From Acidobacteriota bacterium (GTDB lineage Bacteria > Acidobacteriota > Terriglobia > Terriglobales > Acidobacteriaceae): a stretch of 64,000 nucleotides of DNA. Location of the stretch: NCBI GenBank assembly GCA_021813745.1, contig JAKAJO010000051.1, positions 30,370-94,369 on the forward strand, given 5' to 3'. Of the stretch, positions 10,340 to 20,758 are shown in pieces. The notes under the pieces were generated by a model. The model was not told where the DNA came from and did no database searches. It was given only the letters and a program-made list of their open reading frames with translations. The first letter of the stretch is position 1. Every line of letters begins with the position of its first letter. The translations under genes and the position numbers were made by a program.

Positions 10340-11178
10340 ACGAGGCGATCGCCGGGCTGTGTGAAGCGTAAACTCGCAGGCGCGACGGCGCCGCCGGTGA
10401 GAAGCATGCTCATTGCCTGCTCCATGGAGAGGTCCGTGTCGACGACGCGCTCGATGGGCAGAAGCTGCAGAAAAGCGGAAGTCGGATTGATGGCGTTTGG
10501 CAGCAAAACGGCGGCAAGAGTCTGACCCGTCGTCGAGTCTGTCATGGTGCGGGTGAGGAAGCCGACGGACTTCTGTCCGGCGATGGGGAAATCGACCAGG
10601 ACCACGCGCTGACTGGTCTCCTTTTTGGACATCATGGTGTCGAGTAACTGCCGCACTGAAGTGTAGACCTTGGCGATGATGGGGAGTCGCTCGAGGATGG
10701 CTTCAAAGAGCCGGAAGATCTGGCGTCCAACGACCTGCGAGGTGACGCGCCCCACGACATAGAGGACGATCAAGGTAAGAACGATGGCAAGAAGAGACTG
10801 CGTCCAAGGGTCGCCGAGCCAGTCGCGATAGAAGACAGCGTCAAAAAATCGGACCAGCGGCTGGCCCGCCTTGGCGAGGCTGGTGAGGACGAAGCTGAAG
10901 ATGAGCCAGGTGACAAAGAGAGGCCCGATGGTGATGACGCCGGCGAGGATATTCCGCTGCAGGTTGCGCGAGAGTCTGGTGAGGAAGAGTTTCACAAAGC
11001 CCTCCTGCCCTTGAGGATACGCGAAGATGGGGCGGAACCCTTCGAACCGCACAGGGCTGAGATTCTGCGGGGGTGTGATAGGCTGAATGGCACAGAATGC
11101 CGTGTGTCCCGCCATGCGTCTGCAGAACGTGGCGTCCGCTCTGCGTAAAACGGCTTTTCCCCCAGAGAGATGAAACAC
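10336..11178 (-). CDS. DUF502 family membrane protein
   Basis: ILAGVITIGPLFVTWLIF...LPIIAKVYTSVRQLLDTM...VVLVDFPIAGQKSVGFLT. True start probably near the VKLFLTRL segment. Confidence 0.8.
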   Translation of the reverse strand: MFHLSGGKAVLRRADATFCRRMAGHTAFCAIQPITPPQNLSPVRFEGFRPIFAYPQGQEGFVKLFLTRLSRNLQRNILAGVITIGPLFVTWLIFSFVLTSLAKAGQPLVRFFDAVFYRDWLGDPWTQSLLAIVLTLIVLYVVGRVTSQVVGRQIFRLFEAILERLPIIAKVYTSVRQLLDTMMSKKETSQRVVLVDFPIAGQKSVGFLTRTMTDSTTGQTLAAVLLPNAINPTSAFLQLLPIERVVDTDLSMEQAMSMLLTGGAVAPASLRFTQPGDRLV

Positions 11179-11179
11179 A

Positions 11180-11983
11180 ATGAGTCAAACTGAGAGCTCT
11201 GCTCCAAAAGAGATTGGCATTCGAGTCGATGGTTCCTATTCCCCGCAGGCGCGAATGTTCGACTCATGGATGTCAGCCCGAAAGGAATTGCGCGACAAGG
11301 AGATTGTGCCGCCAAGGCTGGAGGTTCTTCCTCTTAAAGATGAGGAACCGCATGAGACACTTCGTCCGCTGACCTCGCAGAGTGGCAGCATGAACACGGG
11401 AGTTTCTCCTGCAGCGAGAGCGCCTGAGGCGTCCAAGCCGGAAGCGAATTTGAAGCCTGCGGCCCCGGCGCAGCCAATTGCCACCGCGAAGCCCGCAGCG
11501 CTGGAAGTTGCCAGGGAGGCGCCGGCGCGGCCAGCCCCGGTGGCGATCCCGCAGGCTCCTGCGGCAGGAACAGGCAGGAAGCTTGAAGTGGTTCGTTCGG
11601 CGCTGGTGGTGGCACAGAAACTGTTGCCTTTGCTGGAAGGCAACGTGATGGGAACCGTGTCGAATTTACTGACGCCGGGCACCTCGGGGAGCATTTCTCG
11701 CAAGGAACTGGCTGCGATTCAGGAGACGCTGAAGGATCTGGAGGGATCGAGCCTGGCATTGGACGGCAAGGTCGGAGAGCAAGGTCGCATGGTCCAGCGG
11801 CTGGTGGACCGGCTCGACCTGCTGAAGGAGGCGGTTGACCGCAACACGCTGGAGCAGCAGGAATTGACCTCAGATGCGCGGGCGCTGCGCAAGAAGGTCA
11901 CAGTGATGGCGTGGATCGGCATGTCACTGCTGGTGGCAGCGGTCGTTCTGGATGTAGTTGTGCTGTTGCGGGTCTTCCACTAG
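11180..11983 (+). CDS. Hypothetical Ala/Pro-rich protein with coiled coil and C-terminal TM helix
   Basis: Continuous ORF; C-terminus VMAWIGMSLLVAAVVLDVVVLLRVFH. Confidence 0.65.
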   Translation: MSQTESSAPKEIGIRVDGSYSPQARMFDSWMSARKELRDKEIVPPRLEVLPLKDEEPHETLRPLTSQSGSMNTGVSPAARAPEASKPEANLKPAAPAQPIATAKPAALEVAREAPARPAPVAIPQAPAAGTGRKLEVVRSALVVAQKLLPLLEGNVMGTVSNLLTPGTSGSISRKELAAIQETLKDLEGSSLALDGKVGEQGRMVQRLVDRLDLLKEAVDRNTLEQQELTSDARALRKKVTVMAWIGMSLLVAAVVLDVVVLLRVFH

Positions 11984-12317
11984 GAACGGCTTGCCGGGGA
12001 GCCGAGCAGGCCGCGGCCTAGGCCGACTGGGACAGATGACAGTAATTCGGAAAGTCTGCATGCCCCGGAGCAAATTTTGAACCGTTTTTTGATTGTATAA
12101 ATTGTCTTATTTCTTTTACAAAAGTTAATTGATCTGATTCTGCTTTCCTTCCTCAACTTCTTAATGTGAGACGTTGCCAGTCGTGTTGATGGCGGTCTAG
12201 TATTCCGGTTAGTTAAGTGGGGGCAAACGATCCCGCTTCACAATGCAGTTTTCTTACGTTCACTGAGATTCGCTAACGAGCGCCGCTTACCGGCGGCTGC
12301 ACACGGAGTGCCACCCT

Positions 12318-13139
12318 ATGGCATGGTATGCCTACTGCATCGGTGAGAAACAAGCCTTTCCTGAATTAGCCCGTCATCGTAAGCCAGTTCCACTTGAAGC
12401 GGTTCACGGAGTGAGCGGAAACCAGGTGTTTCTGTATCCCGCGAGCGATCTGGCGATAATTGTCAGCGAACACAATCCCGGCGAAGGGTTCAGCCAGAAG
12501 GCGGGTGTGGATCATGCGCGCGTGATTGCGGACTGCTTCCAGCATTCGACGGTGCTTCCGTTCCGTTTTGGAACGGTGTTCAGCGACGACGAGAGCCTAC
12601 GCAAGTCCGTACGGTCGAACCAGCGGCAGTTTCTATCGAATATCGATAAGCTGCGCGGGAAGACTGAAATGCATCTGAAGATCTTTGTGGATGACTGCTG
12701 TCCGCGCGAACTGGTGAAGCAGGCGATGCCGGAGAGCGTGGGGCGCGAATATCTTAGTAACCTGCGCGAGACGGCCTCGCGGCAGCGCGAGCGGCAGACT
12801 CGGGCGCGCGCAGTGGCTTTCCAAATGCATCGTTTGTTCATGCCGCTTGACGAGGAGGTCAGCTGCCGGCTGACCGAGTCGGGCAAGATGGTACTGGACA
12901 TCGCGCACCTGATTGAGCGAAAGCACGTGGAGCGCTATCAAAACAAATTCGCCACAACGAGCGCGATGATGCGGGAGTGTTTGCTGCAGCTCTCCGGGCC
13001 GTGGCCGCCGTATCACTTTGTCCATCGGTTGACGCGGGGATCGCATCACGCGGCGCAGCCAACCGCGGCGATGAGTGCAGCTGAGATTGCGGCCAAGGCG
13101 GCAGTAGCGATTCATCTGCCTGTGGCGGCCATGGCCTAG
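12318..13139 (+). CDS. GvpL/GvpF-family protein
   Basis: MAWYAYCIGEK...VDHARVIADCFQHSTVLPFRFGTVFSDDESLRKSV...FLSNIDKLRGKTEMHLKIFVDD is characteristic of GvpL/F. Confidence 0.8.
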   Translation: MAWYAYCIGEKQAFPELARHRKPVPLEAVHGVSGNQVFLYPASDLAIIVSEHNPGEGFSQKAGVDHARVIADCFQHSTVLPFRFGTVFSDDESLRKSVRSNQRQFLSNIDKLRGKTEMHLKIFVDDCCPRELVKQAMPESVGREYLSNLRETASRQRERQTRARAVAFQMHRLFMPLDEEVSCRLTESGKMVLDIAHLIERKHVERYQNKFATTSAMMRECLLQLSGPWPPYHFVHRLTRGSHHAAQPTAAMSAAEIAAKAAVAIHLPVAAMA

Positions 13140-13160
13140 ACGGCTTCAATCGATAACAGA

Positions 13161-13193
13161 ATGCCCCGGACCAGGTCCGGGGCATTGATTTTT
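13161..13193. terminator. Rho-independent terminator between gvpL/F-like gene and pgsA
   Basis: ATGCCCCGGACC-A-GGTCCGGGGCAT perfect inverted repeat followed by TGATTTTT. Confidence 0.8.
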
Positions 13194-13204
13194 GGGGGCA
13201 AAAA

Positions 13205-13855
13205 TCAGTTGGCTGAAGGGCTGCTGGCACCCTTGTTGCGGGAGAGGACGAAGCTCTTGCGGCGATCGATGGAAGCGTGATCAATCTGCTTCCAGAATCC
13301 GGCGAAGTAGTCGATGGCGGAGATGGTGGAAACGAGGACGGTGAAGTAGATGGCGGCGACGGCGATCCACTGGACGGGAATGACGAGATAGCCAAACTGC
13401 CAGTCGTACCAGCGATGCGCGAGGATAGCGGAGACGACGGAGACGATCTGGATGACAGTCTTGAGCTTGCCAAGATCGCTGGCCTGGATGGTGAAGCCTT
13501 CAGACGAAGCGATGGAGCGGAGTCCGGAGATAAGGAACTCGCGGCCGATGATGACGACGGCGATCCAGACCTTGACGACGACGGGATTGTAGGCCACGAG
13601 CGCGATGAGAGCTGCGGTGACCATGATCTTGTCCGCGAGCGGGTCGAGCAACATGCCCATAGTTGTGATCTGTCCGCGCTTGCGCGCGAGATAGCCATCG
13701 AAGCCGTCGGTCATGGAGGCAAGGATGAAAAGGATGGAGGCCAGCAACTCTTGCGTGCCTTCAGGCCCTTGCCAGGGGAAATGCGGCGAGAGCATCCAGA
13801 GGAAGAGAGGGATCATGACGATCCGACTCATCGTGATGGAGTTGGGGAGATTCAT
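13205..13855 (-). CDS. pgsA: CDP-diacylglycerol--glycerol-3-phosphate 3-phosphatidyltransferase
   Basis: MNLPNSITMSRIVMIPLFLW...SMTDGFDGYLARKRGQITTMGMLLDPLADKIMV; start at the internal ATG 13855. Confidence 0.92.
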   Translation of the reverse strand: MNLPNSITMSRIVMIPLFLWMLSPHFPWQGPEGTQELLASILFILASMTDGFDGYLARKRGQITTMGMLLDPLADKIMVTAALIALVAYNPVVVKVWIAVVIIGREFLISGLRSIASSEGFTIQASDLGKLKTVIQIVSVVSAILAHRWYDWQFGYLVIPVQWIAVAAIYFTVLVSTISAIDYFAGFWKQIDHASIDRRKSFVLSRNKGASSPSAN

Positions 13856-14505
13856 GTGCCTCGACCGTTGCAGCCCTTTGCCAGACTTGGCTCCATTATT
13901 GCACCAGTGCAAGCACGGTTCACTGCGGCGCGGCGAAAAGCGAAGACTCGAAGAAGTGGGATCAGCATTTTTATGCAAGGAAAGTGTGGAAAAGTGCAAA
14001 TCAATCCAAGGGGGGTGGGTATTTCTTTTGTCTGGCTTGAGGCTAAGAAAGTTGAAAGCCGTGGAGACAAAAATGGGTAAGGAAATTCTAGAAAGGAAAG
14101 ATATTGGATTGGGTTGGGGGGTACAGACCGGGATATGGCTCGGCCGATGGGCGGTTGAGGGATTGTAGGCTTCGTCGGCATGGCGCGCTTCTCCTGCAAT
14201 GAAAAGGCCTGAGAGCGCGGGCCGGTGAGGACGCGGATCTCAGGCTGATATGTCCATTATGCGCGTATGGCGGGATTAAGATGCAAAACTGCTGAGGTTT
14301 TTTGTTGAATGGAATGAGGGAGTTAAGGGGAGTGTTGAGCTTCGGGGGCTTGACAGAAAACGGCTTCTGGCTGCTCGCACCCAGCATTCCGGTTGTTTGT
14401 GGCGGGGTGGGATTTGTGGTTTCCCACCGTTTGGCTACGCGGGAGGGAGTTGGATGGTTCCCCTCCCGCGGGTTGGGTTGGTGCGTGGCGCAAGGCCAGT
14501 CAATG

Positions 14506-15795
14506 CTATGCGTAGATGCCGCGCTGCTTGATGGTGAAGGCGACGCGGTCAATGGCGAGCATATAGGCGGCAATGCGGTTGTTGACGTTGTGCGCCTCAG
14601 AGTAACGGACGACGTCTTCGAAGCTATCGCGCAGGATGGTTTCGAGCTGTTCGTTGACGATGGCTTCCTTCCAGAAGTAGCCCTGCCGGTCCTGGACCCA
14701 CTCGAAGTAGCTGGCGGTAACACCGCCGGCGTTGGAGAGGATATCCGGAACAACGAAGATGCGCTTTTCTGAGAGGATCTCGTCGGCGACGGCGGTGGTG
14801 GGACCATTGGCGCCTTCGATGACGATTCTGGCGCTGATCTTATCGGCGTTCCTGCTGGTGATGACATTTTCAGTTGCGGCGGGAATGAGGATGTCGCATT
14901 CACGCAGGATGAGCTCGTCGCTGGGCATGGCATCTGCGCCTCGGAAGCCGAGCGTGGTGCCATTTCGGTAGCGGAATTCGATGAGCTGATGGATGTCAAT
15001 GCCGTTGGGGTTGAAATGACCGCCGTCCTTTTCTGCGATGCCGATGATCTTGTATCCGTTCTCCATGAGGAGGCGGGCGGTGTTAGAGCCAACGTTGCCG
15101 AAGCCCTGAATGATGACGCGGCAGCCGTCAATCGGCAGCTTGAGGTAGCGGAGGCTTTCGTCGCAAATGACTTTAACGCCGCGGCCGGTCGCTTCCAGGC
15201 GTCCGCGGGAGCCGCCGATATTGAGAGGCTTGCCGGTGACGACGCTGGTGACGGTGCGGCCCATGTGCATGGAATAGGTATCCATAATCCAAGCCATGGT
15301 CTGCTCGTTGGTGTTCATATCGGGCGCGGGAACGTCCTTTTCAGGACCGATGAAGTCGATGATTTCGGAAGTATAGCGTCGGGTCATACGCTCGAGCTCG
15401 CCCTGGCTCATGGCCTTGGGGTCGCAGATGATGCCCCCTTTCGCTCCGCCGAATGGAATGTTGACGACGGCGCACTTCCAAGTCATCCAACTCGCGAGGG
15501 CGCGGACTTCGTCGAGCGTGACATCGGGTGAGTAGCGGATGCCGCCTTTTGCGGGTCCGCGGGCAATGTTGTGCTGGACGCGGAAGCCGGTGAAGATTTC
15601 GATGCGGCCGTCATCCATGGTGACAGGAAAGTGAACGATGATTTCGCGCGCGGGCGTTCTGAGCAACTTCCAGAGGCCTTCGTCGAGATTCAATTTACGA
15701 GCAGCAAAGTCGAACCGCGCGCTTTGGGCTTCCCAGGGGTTGACTTCCTGGTCCAGAGTGACGGTTTGTGATGCCAGTGGCATAAGAGTCTCCAA
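14506..15795 (-). CDS. gdhA: Glu/Leu/Phe/Val dehydrogenase (glutamate dehydrogenase type)
   Basis: [69 protein letters not shown]. Confidence 0.9.
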   Translation of the reverse strand: METLMPLASQTVTLDQEVNPWEAQSARFDFAARKLNLDEGLWKLLRTPAREIIVHFPVTMDDGRIEIFTGFRVQHNIARGPAKGGIRYSPDVTLDEVRALASWMTWKCAVVNIPFGGAKGGIICDPKAMSQGELERMTRRYTSEIIDFIGPEKDVPAPDMNTNEQTMAWIMDTYSMHMGRTVTSVVTGKPLNIGGSRGRLEATGRGVKVICDESLRYLKLPIDGCRVIIQGFGNVGSNTARLLMENGYKIIGIAEKDGGHFNPNGIDIHQLIEFRYRNGTTLGFRGADAMPSDELILRECDILIPAATENVITSRNADKISARIVIEGANGPTTAVADEILSEKRIFVVPDILSNAGGVTASYFEWVQDRQGYFWKEAIVNEQLETILRDSFEDVVRYSEAHNVNNRIAAYMLAIDRVAFTIKQRGIYA

Positions 15796-15799
15796 TTCG

Positions 15800-15825
15800 G
15801 GATGCCTACTATTGACGAGGCATCC
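15800..15825 (-). promoter_or_regulatory. Hairpin immediately upstream of the gdhA ribosome-binding site
   Basis: GGATGCCT-ACTATTGACG-AGGCATCC, perfect 8-bp stem a few nt from the SD-like TTGGAGA at ~15788-15795. Confidence 0.4.
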
Positions 15826-16378
15826 GCTGACCCGGGGGTTACATGCCCCGTTGGATGCGCGATGGAAGGGTCCGGGATGGACCGGACGAGGCGCAGTGCG
15901 AGGCCAAGCCCGAGCGGGCTAAGTCGAGTTTGCGCAAAGATAGAAATCCGCACAAACCGATGTGAGTCTAGGCAGGCGAGGTTCAACTCGTCAAGCTCTG
16001 GAGGTTACGAAAGGTGTTCCCGCGAAGAGTCCAGCGCTGGAAATTTTGTATCAATTGGGATGGGTAATATGCGGGGAAGTTATGGAACGTGCAAATGGGA
16101 GGTCGTCAATGCACCGAATTGGTTAATGTCAATTGGGTGACCTTCAAGCAAACTCGTTTTGGAGACCTTAGGGTAAGTTAAACTCGGCTCAGGCTTAAGC
16201 TCGTTTTGCTCGAAGGGTGCTGATCTGGACCGGCAGGCGAGAGGACGGGTGGCGGACAGCGGTGGGATTTTGTGTCCGTGCCTGGCAATGATAGAAGACG
16301 CGGGCCGAACGGCCCTTCATGCGCAGTCGTGATGGGATGGGAACGGGAACTTTCAGAACCGCGCAGTTTGGAGAACGA

Positions 16379-17572
16379 ATGGCGTCTGCCAACAACATCC
16401 TGGTCGTCGATGATGACAGTGTCGTCGGGATGCTGGTTTCCGCGATGGCGCGGAGCATGGGTCTGGACTGTGTGGTCACGAAGGACGCGGCGCGGTGCCA
16501 CACGCTGGTGACGGAGGATACGGCGGTCATCCTGCTGGATCTGGTGATGCCGGGAATGGATGGCATCGAGGTGCTTCGTCTGCTGGGCGAGCAGCAGTGC
16601 AAGGCCCGGATCGTGCTGATGAGCGGGATGGATAAGCGGGTGATCGAGACCGCGAAGAAACTGGCGCGCACGCTGGGGCTCTCCGTGGTGGGATCGCTGC
16701 AAAAGCCGTTTGGGATTGAGGAGTTGCAGGCGACCCTGGCGGAGGTTGCGCCGACGACTGCGCCGGCGTCCTCGGAGGAAAAGCCGAAGCTGGAATATCC
16801 GGATGCGGAGCTGTTTCGGGCCTTCGAGCAAGACGAATTTGTGAACTACTACCAGCCGCAGATCAACCTCATGACGGGACAAGTGACAGGGCTTGAGGTG
16901 CTGTCGAGGTGGATTCATCCGAAGCGAGGCGTTGTGCTTCCGGAGCATTTTATTGCGCGGTCGGAGGCGCTGGGGCTGATTGACAAGCTGTGCTGGATCA
17001 CGGTGGAAATGGCTTTGGCTGAGGTGAAAACGATTCGCAACGCACAGGGATCGTATCCGAAGCTCTCACTGAATGCGTCGGTGTATACGCTGCGGGATTT
17101 GAAGTTTCCGGACCGCTTTATGGAATTGCTGGTGCGGCATGGATTTCCGGTGGGCCGGATTGTGATTGAGATTACGGAGACGGGGCTGATCCGAGAGCTT
17201 GCGCGGACGCTGGATGTGCTGACGCGATTGCGGATGAAGGCGATTCAGCTCTCGATTGACGACTTTGGCGCCGGCTACGCGATGATGCAGCAGTTGCAGA
17301 ATATTCCGGCGACGGAGTTGAAGGTGGACATGAGTCTGGTGCAGAACATGCACGCCAGCAATAGCGACCGGGTGATGGTGGAAAAGACGGTGGAGATGGG
17401 GCACGAACTGGGCATGGAAGTGATTGCCGAGGGCGTGACCACGATGGAGCAGGTGAAGCTGCTGCAAAAGATGGGCTGCGACGCAGCGCAGGGATTTCTT
17501 TTTGCGAAGCCACTGCCCTGCTGCGAGCTGGTGCGGTGGCTTTCGAATGAGGGCCGACAGCCGCTTTCCTGA
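16379..17572 (+). CDS. Response regulator receiver-EAL protein (putative c-di-GMP phosphodiesterase)
   Basis: REC domain ILVVDDDSVVG...VILLDLVMPGMDG; EAL domain with EVLSRW, EITETGLI, SIDDFGAGY, KVDMSLV, VIAEGVTT, AQGFLFAKPL. ORF opens at 16319; ATG at 16379 likely. Confidence 0.88.
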   Translation: MASANNILVVDDDSVVGMLVSAMARSMGLDCVVTKDAARCHTLVTEDTAVILLDLVMPGMDGIEVLRLLGEQQCKARIVLMSGMDKRVIETAKKLARTLGLSVVGSLQKPFGIEELQATLAEVAPTTAPASSEEKPKLEYPDAELFRAFEQDEFVNYYQPQINLMTGQVTGLEVLSRWIHPKRGVVLPEHFIARSEALGLIDKLCWITVEMALAEVKTIRNAQGSYPKLSLNASVYTLRDLKFPDRFMELLVRHGFPVGRIVIEITETGLIRELARTLDVLTRLRMKAIQLSIDDFGAGYAMMQQLQNIPATELKVDMSLVQNMHASNSDRVMVEKTVEMGHELGMEVIAEGVTTMEQVKLLQKMGCDAAQGFLFAKPLPCCELVRWLSNEGRQPLS

Positions 17573-17610
17573 CGCGGTCAAGTGCGGCAGATGCCATTAC
17601 ACTGGGAGAT

Positions 17611-19155
17611 GTGAAGAGAGCCCAGACCCAGATTTTTCCCAGCCGCAGAGAATTTGAGGCGCTTGCGAAGCAACACACGCTGGTGCCCGTGTATCGGACG
17701 CTCCCTGCCGATCTTGAGACGCCGGTTTCCGCATTTTTGCGGGCGGCGTGGTCGGAGCGGGAGTGCTTTCTGCTGGAGTCGGTAGAAAATGGCGAGCAGA
17801 TTGGTCGTTACACCTTTATTGGACTGAATCCATACAAGCGAATTGTGGCGCGGGGCCGCGAGGTGGCCGTCACCGAGGGCGGCAGGACGGTACGGCTGAG
17901 AGGAGATATTTTTCAGCTGCTACATGAGGCTCTGGGTGGGCACAAACCGGCGCGGATTGCGGGCCTGCCTCCGTTCACAGCGGGAGCGGTGGGTTTTCTG
18001 TCGTACGACGCGGTGCGTCAGATTGAGCGGTTGCCGGAACTGGCCAAGGATGAACTGGGAATACCGGATGCGTGCCTGCTGTTTTTCGATGAGGTGCTGG
18101 CATTTGACCATGTACGGAAGCAGATCTGGCTGATTGTCACGGCAGACCTGACCGTGCAGGATGCGAAGCGGGCCTATGATGACGCGGTTCGGCGGCTGGC
18201 TGGCCTGGAGAAGCATCTGACGAAGCCGTTGCCCAAGCTTCCGCCGGCGCGCGGGGGCAGCAAGCTCAAGGTGGAGCACCGGACGCGCAAGAAGGATTTT
18301 CTGGCGGCGGTGGAGCGGACAAAGGAGTACATTGCCGCCGGAGATGTATTTCAGACGGTTCTGTCACAGCGGTTTGACGTGGAGCCCGGGACCGATGCAT
18401 TCCAGGTGTACCGAGCGCTGCGGGCGGTGAATCCAAGCCCGTACATGTACTTTCTGCGTTTCACGCCAGAGGGCCCGTTAGGGAGCCGAGGCCCAAGGAC
18501 GAAGGTGGGCCGGAAGGCGGCGCCAACGCTGGAACTGGCGGGATCTTCGCCGGAGCTGCTGGTGCGGGTGCATGACAGAACGGTGGAGTACCGGCCCATT
18601 GCGGGAACTCGACCGCGCGGCGTGACCGAAGAAGAGGATCAGAAGCTTGAGGCAGAAATGCTGAGCGACGAGAAGGAGCGCGCCGAGCATGTAATGCTGG
18701 TGGACCTGGGACGCAATGATGTGGGGCGCGTGAGCGAATTTGGCAGCGTGAAGGTGAACCGATTGATGTACGTGGAGCGGTACAGTCACGTGATGCACAT
18801 CGTGAGCACGATTGAAGGACGGCTGCGGCGCGATTTGACCGCAGTGGACGCGCTGCGGGCCTGCTTCCCTGCCGGGACGCTGAGCGGCGCGCCCAAGGTG
18901 CGAGCCATGGAGATCATTGAAGAGCTGGAGCCATCGCGGCGGGGGACCTATGGCGGCACAGTGCTGTACGCGGACTTCTCAGGGAATCTGGACTCGTGCA
19001 TTGCGATCCGGTCGCTGTTGACGCAGGACGGCAAGGGCTACGTGCAGGCGGGTGCTGGAATTGTTGCGGACTCGGTGCCGGAGATGGAGCATGAGGAGTC
19101 GATCAACAAAGCGCAGGCGGTGATCCGGGCAATTGAGCGGGCGCGAGAGATGTAA
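17611..19155 (+). CDS. trpE: Anthranilate synthase component I
   Basis: ESVENGEQIGRYTFIGLNP...IAGTRPRGVTEEED...LVDLGRNDVGRVSEFGSVKV...AGAGIVADSVPEMEHEE. Confidence 0.93.
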   Translation: MKRAQTQIFPSRREFEALAKQHTLVPVYRTLPADLETPVSAFLRAAWSERECFLLESVENGEQIGRYTFIGLNPYKRIVARGREVAVTEGGRTVRLRGDIFQLLHEALGGHKPARIAGLPPFTAGAVGFLSYDAVRQIERLPELAKDELGIPDACLLFFDEVLAFDHVRKQIWLIVTADLTVQDAKRAYDDAVRRLAGLEKHLTKPLPKLPPARGGSKLKVEHRTRKKDFLAAVERTKEYIAAGDVFQTVLSQRFDVEPGTDAFQVYRALRAVNPSPYMYFLRFTPEGPLGSRGPRTKVGRKAAPTLELAGSSPELLVRVHDRTVEYRPIAGTRPRGVTEEEDQKLEAEMLSDEKERAEHVMLVDLGRNDVGRVSEFGSVKVNRLMYVERYSHVMHIVSTIEGRLRRDLTAVDALRACFPAGTLSGAPKVRAMEIIEELEPSRRGTYGGTVLYADFSGNLDSCIAIRSLLTQDGKGYVQAGAGIVADSVPEMEHEESINKAQAVIRAIERAREM

Positions 19156-19176
19156 GAGATTGCACCGGACTCGGGG

Positions 19177-20106
19177 CTATTTGCCACCGAACAGCCGGTG
19201 GAAGAAGTGTCCGATGCGATGCACGAATCCGCGCTTCCGGGGCTGCGGGGCCGGGGTGGGCGCGGGCGGCGCGGGCGGCTCCGCGGGCTGGAGAGCGAGC
19301 GGATGGGCGTTGAAGACCATGGGCGGCGAAGTGTTGGCGGCGGACGTTGCATGAGCCGGACTTGGCTTGGGCGTGGGGGATAGGCCCTCGCTCTGCGCGA
19401 GCGGAAAGTCATTACTTTGGGATGCAGGTGGCGCGGGCGGACAGCCGCAGGGCTCCTTTTCCTGATCGACAACTTCATGCACGCTTCCGTGCTGGAACAT
19501 GACGCGCTGGCCGGGCTTGACGCGATAGTTTCCGCTGTCGAAGACGCTGGTGACCAGGACGTAGGGCGCATTGGTGCCGCCGTTATCGACGCAGGTATCG
19601 CCGTGTTCGCCGAGGCGGACTTTGACTTCTGCGGCACCGGAGCCGCTGATGAGGATGCGGAAGTCCGGGGTGAGCAGGATGTCTGCACTGCGACCGGTCG
19701 CGAAGCTGGCCTCGATGGCGCCATGATCCATCGCCATCATGAGGCCAGGCAGATCGCCGGCGGGCGCGGAGGAATCTGCGGCAAGCTTGACGGTGGTGGA
19801 GGCGCAGACGCGAAGGGTACCGCGCTGGGGAAGAAGAACATCGGCGGTGTTGGAACCGGCGGTCACGGCGCCGCTGGCCGCGATGATGGCCTTATCCGCT
19901 GTGACCTGGAGCGCTCCGGTGACGGTGGCGCCGGTGGCAGATTTGCCCTGCTGGAGCGGAACAATGGCGATAGGGCCGGCGGGCTGCGGTATGGGTGTGG
20001 TGGATTGAGCGGGCGCGAATGACGGGAGACTCAGAGCGACGACAGCGCAGCAGGCGGAGCGAAGGGAGACAATCGAGCGGAGAATAGCAGTCGGCCTGGT
20101 ATGCAT
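19177..20106 (-). CDS. Exported protein, FecR-like
   Basis: Signal peptide, central GTLRVCASTTVKLAAD...DFRILISGSGAAEVKVRLGEHGDTCV...YRVKPGQRVMF, Pro-rich C-terminus. Confidence 0.6.
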   Translation of the reverse strand: MHTRPTAILRSIVSLRSACCAVVALSLPSFAPAQSTTPIPQPAGPIAIVPLQQGKSATGATVTGALQVTADKAIIAASGAVTAGSNTADVLLPQRGTLRVCASTTVKLAADSSAPAGDLPGLMMAMDHGAIEASFATGRSADILLTPDFRILISGSGAAEVKVRLGEHGDTCVDNGGTNAPYVLVTSVFDSGNYRVKPGQRVMFQHGSVHEVVDQEKEPCGCPPAPPASQSNDFPLAQSEGLSPTPKPSPAHATSAANTSPPMVFNAHPLALQPAEPPAPPAPTPAPQPRKRGFVHRIGHFFHRLFGGK

Positions 20107-20111
20107 GGCTC

Positions 20112-20687
20112 CTACATTGCGAGGAAGTTGCGAATCATCTGATGGCCGTTCTGGGTGAGCACGCTCTCGGGGTGGAACTGGACACCTTCGACGGGCAGCT
20201 TGCGATGGCGCAGCCCCATGATGACAGAGACGCCATCTGCGTCTGTGGAGCGCGCGGTGACAACGAGGTCAGTGGGCAGGTCTTCTTCAGCGACGATGAG
20301 GGAGTGGTAACGTGTGCAGGTAAGGGGCGACGGGAGTCCGGCGAAGATGCCTTTGGCGTCGTGCTGGACGGGGCTTGTTTTGCCGTGCATGAGTTGTCGT
20401 GCGCGCACAACGCGGCCGCCGAAGGCTTCCCCGATGGCCTGATGGCCGAGGCAGACGCCGAAGATGGGAACCTTGCCGGCCATCTGACGGATCAGGGGAA
20501 CGAGAATTCCGGCGTCGGAGGGTGTGCAGGGGCCGGGTGAGAGCAGAATGCGCTCCGGATGCAGAGCTTCCACTTCTTCAACGGACAACTCATCGTTGCG
20601 GCGGACGAGGACGCGGGCGCCGAGCTCACCAAGATATTGCACAAGGTTGTAGGTGAAGGAATCGTAGTTGTCGAGGACGAAGACCAT
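20112..20687 (-). CDS. trpG: Anthranilate/aminodeoxychorismate synthase glutamine amidotransferase component II
   Basis: [24 protein letters not shown]...[14 protein letters not shown]...[18 protein letters not shown]...[14 protein letters not shown] at 20687. Confidence 0.93.
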   Translation of the reverse strand: MVFVLDNYDSFTYNLVQYLGELGARVLVRRNDELSVEEVEALHPERILLSPGPCTPSDAGILVPLIRQMAGKVPIFGVCLGHQAIGEAFGGRVVRARQLMHGKTSPVQHDAKGIFAGLPSPLTCTRYHSLIVAEEDLPTDLVVTARSTDADGVSVIMGLRHRKLPVEGVQFHPESVLTQNGHQMIRNFLAM

Positions 20688-20758
20688 ACTGCAACCAGTG
20701 TAGCGCGGGGGCCAAGTGAGACGGTTGCGCCGGAGGCGGCGGGTCTGCAAGACTGGCG

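Noticed and set aside
14302-15531. Plus-strand ORFs (14302..14772, 14989..15531) antisense to gdhA
   Set aside because: Overlap a strongly supported gdhA; no homology recognised.
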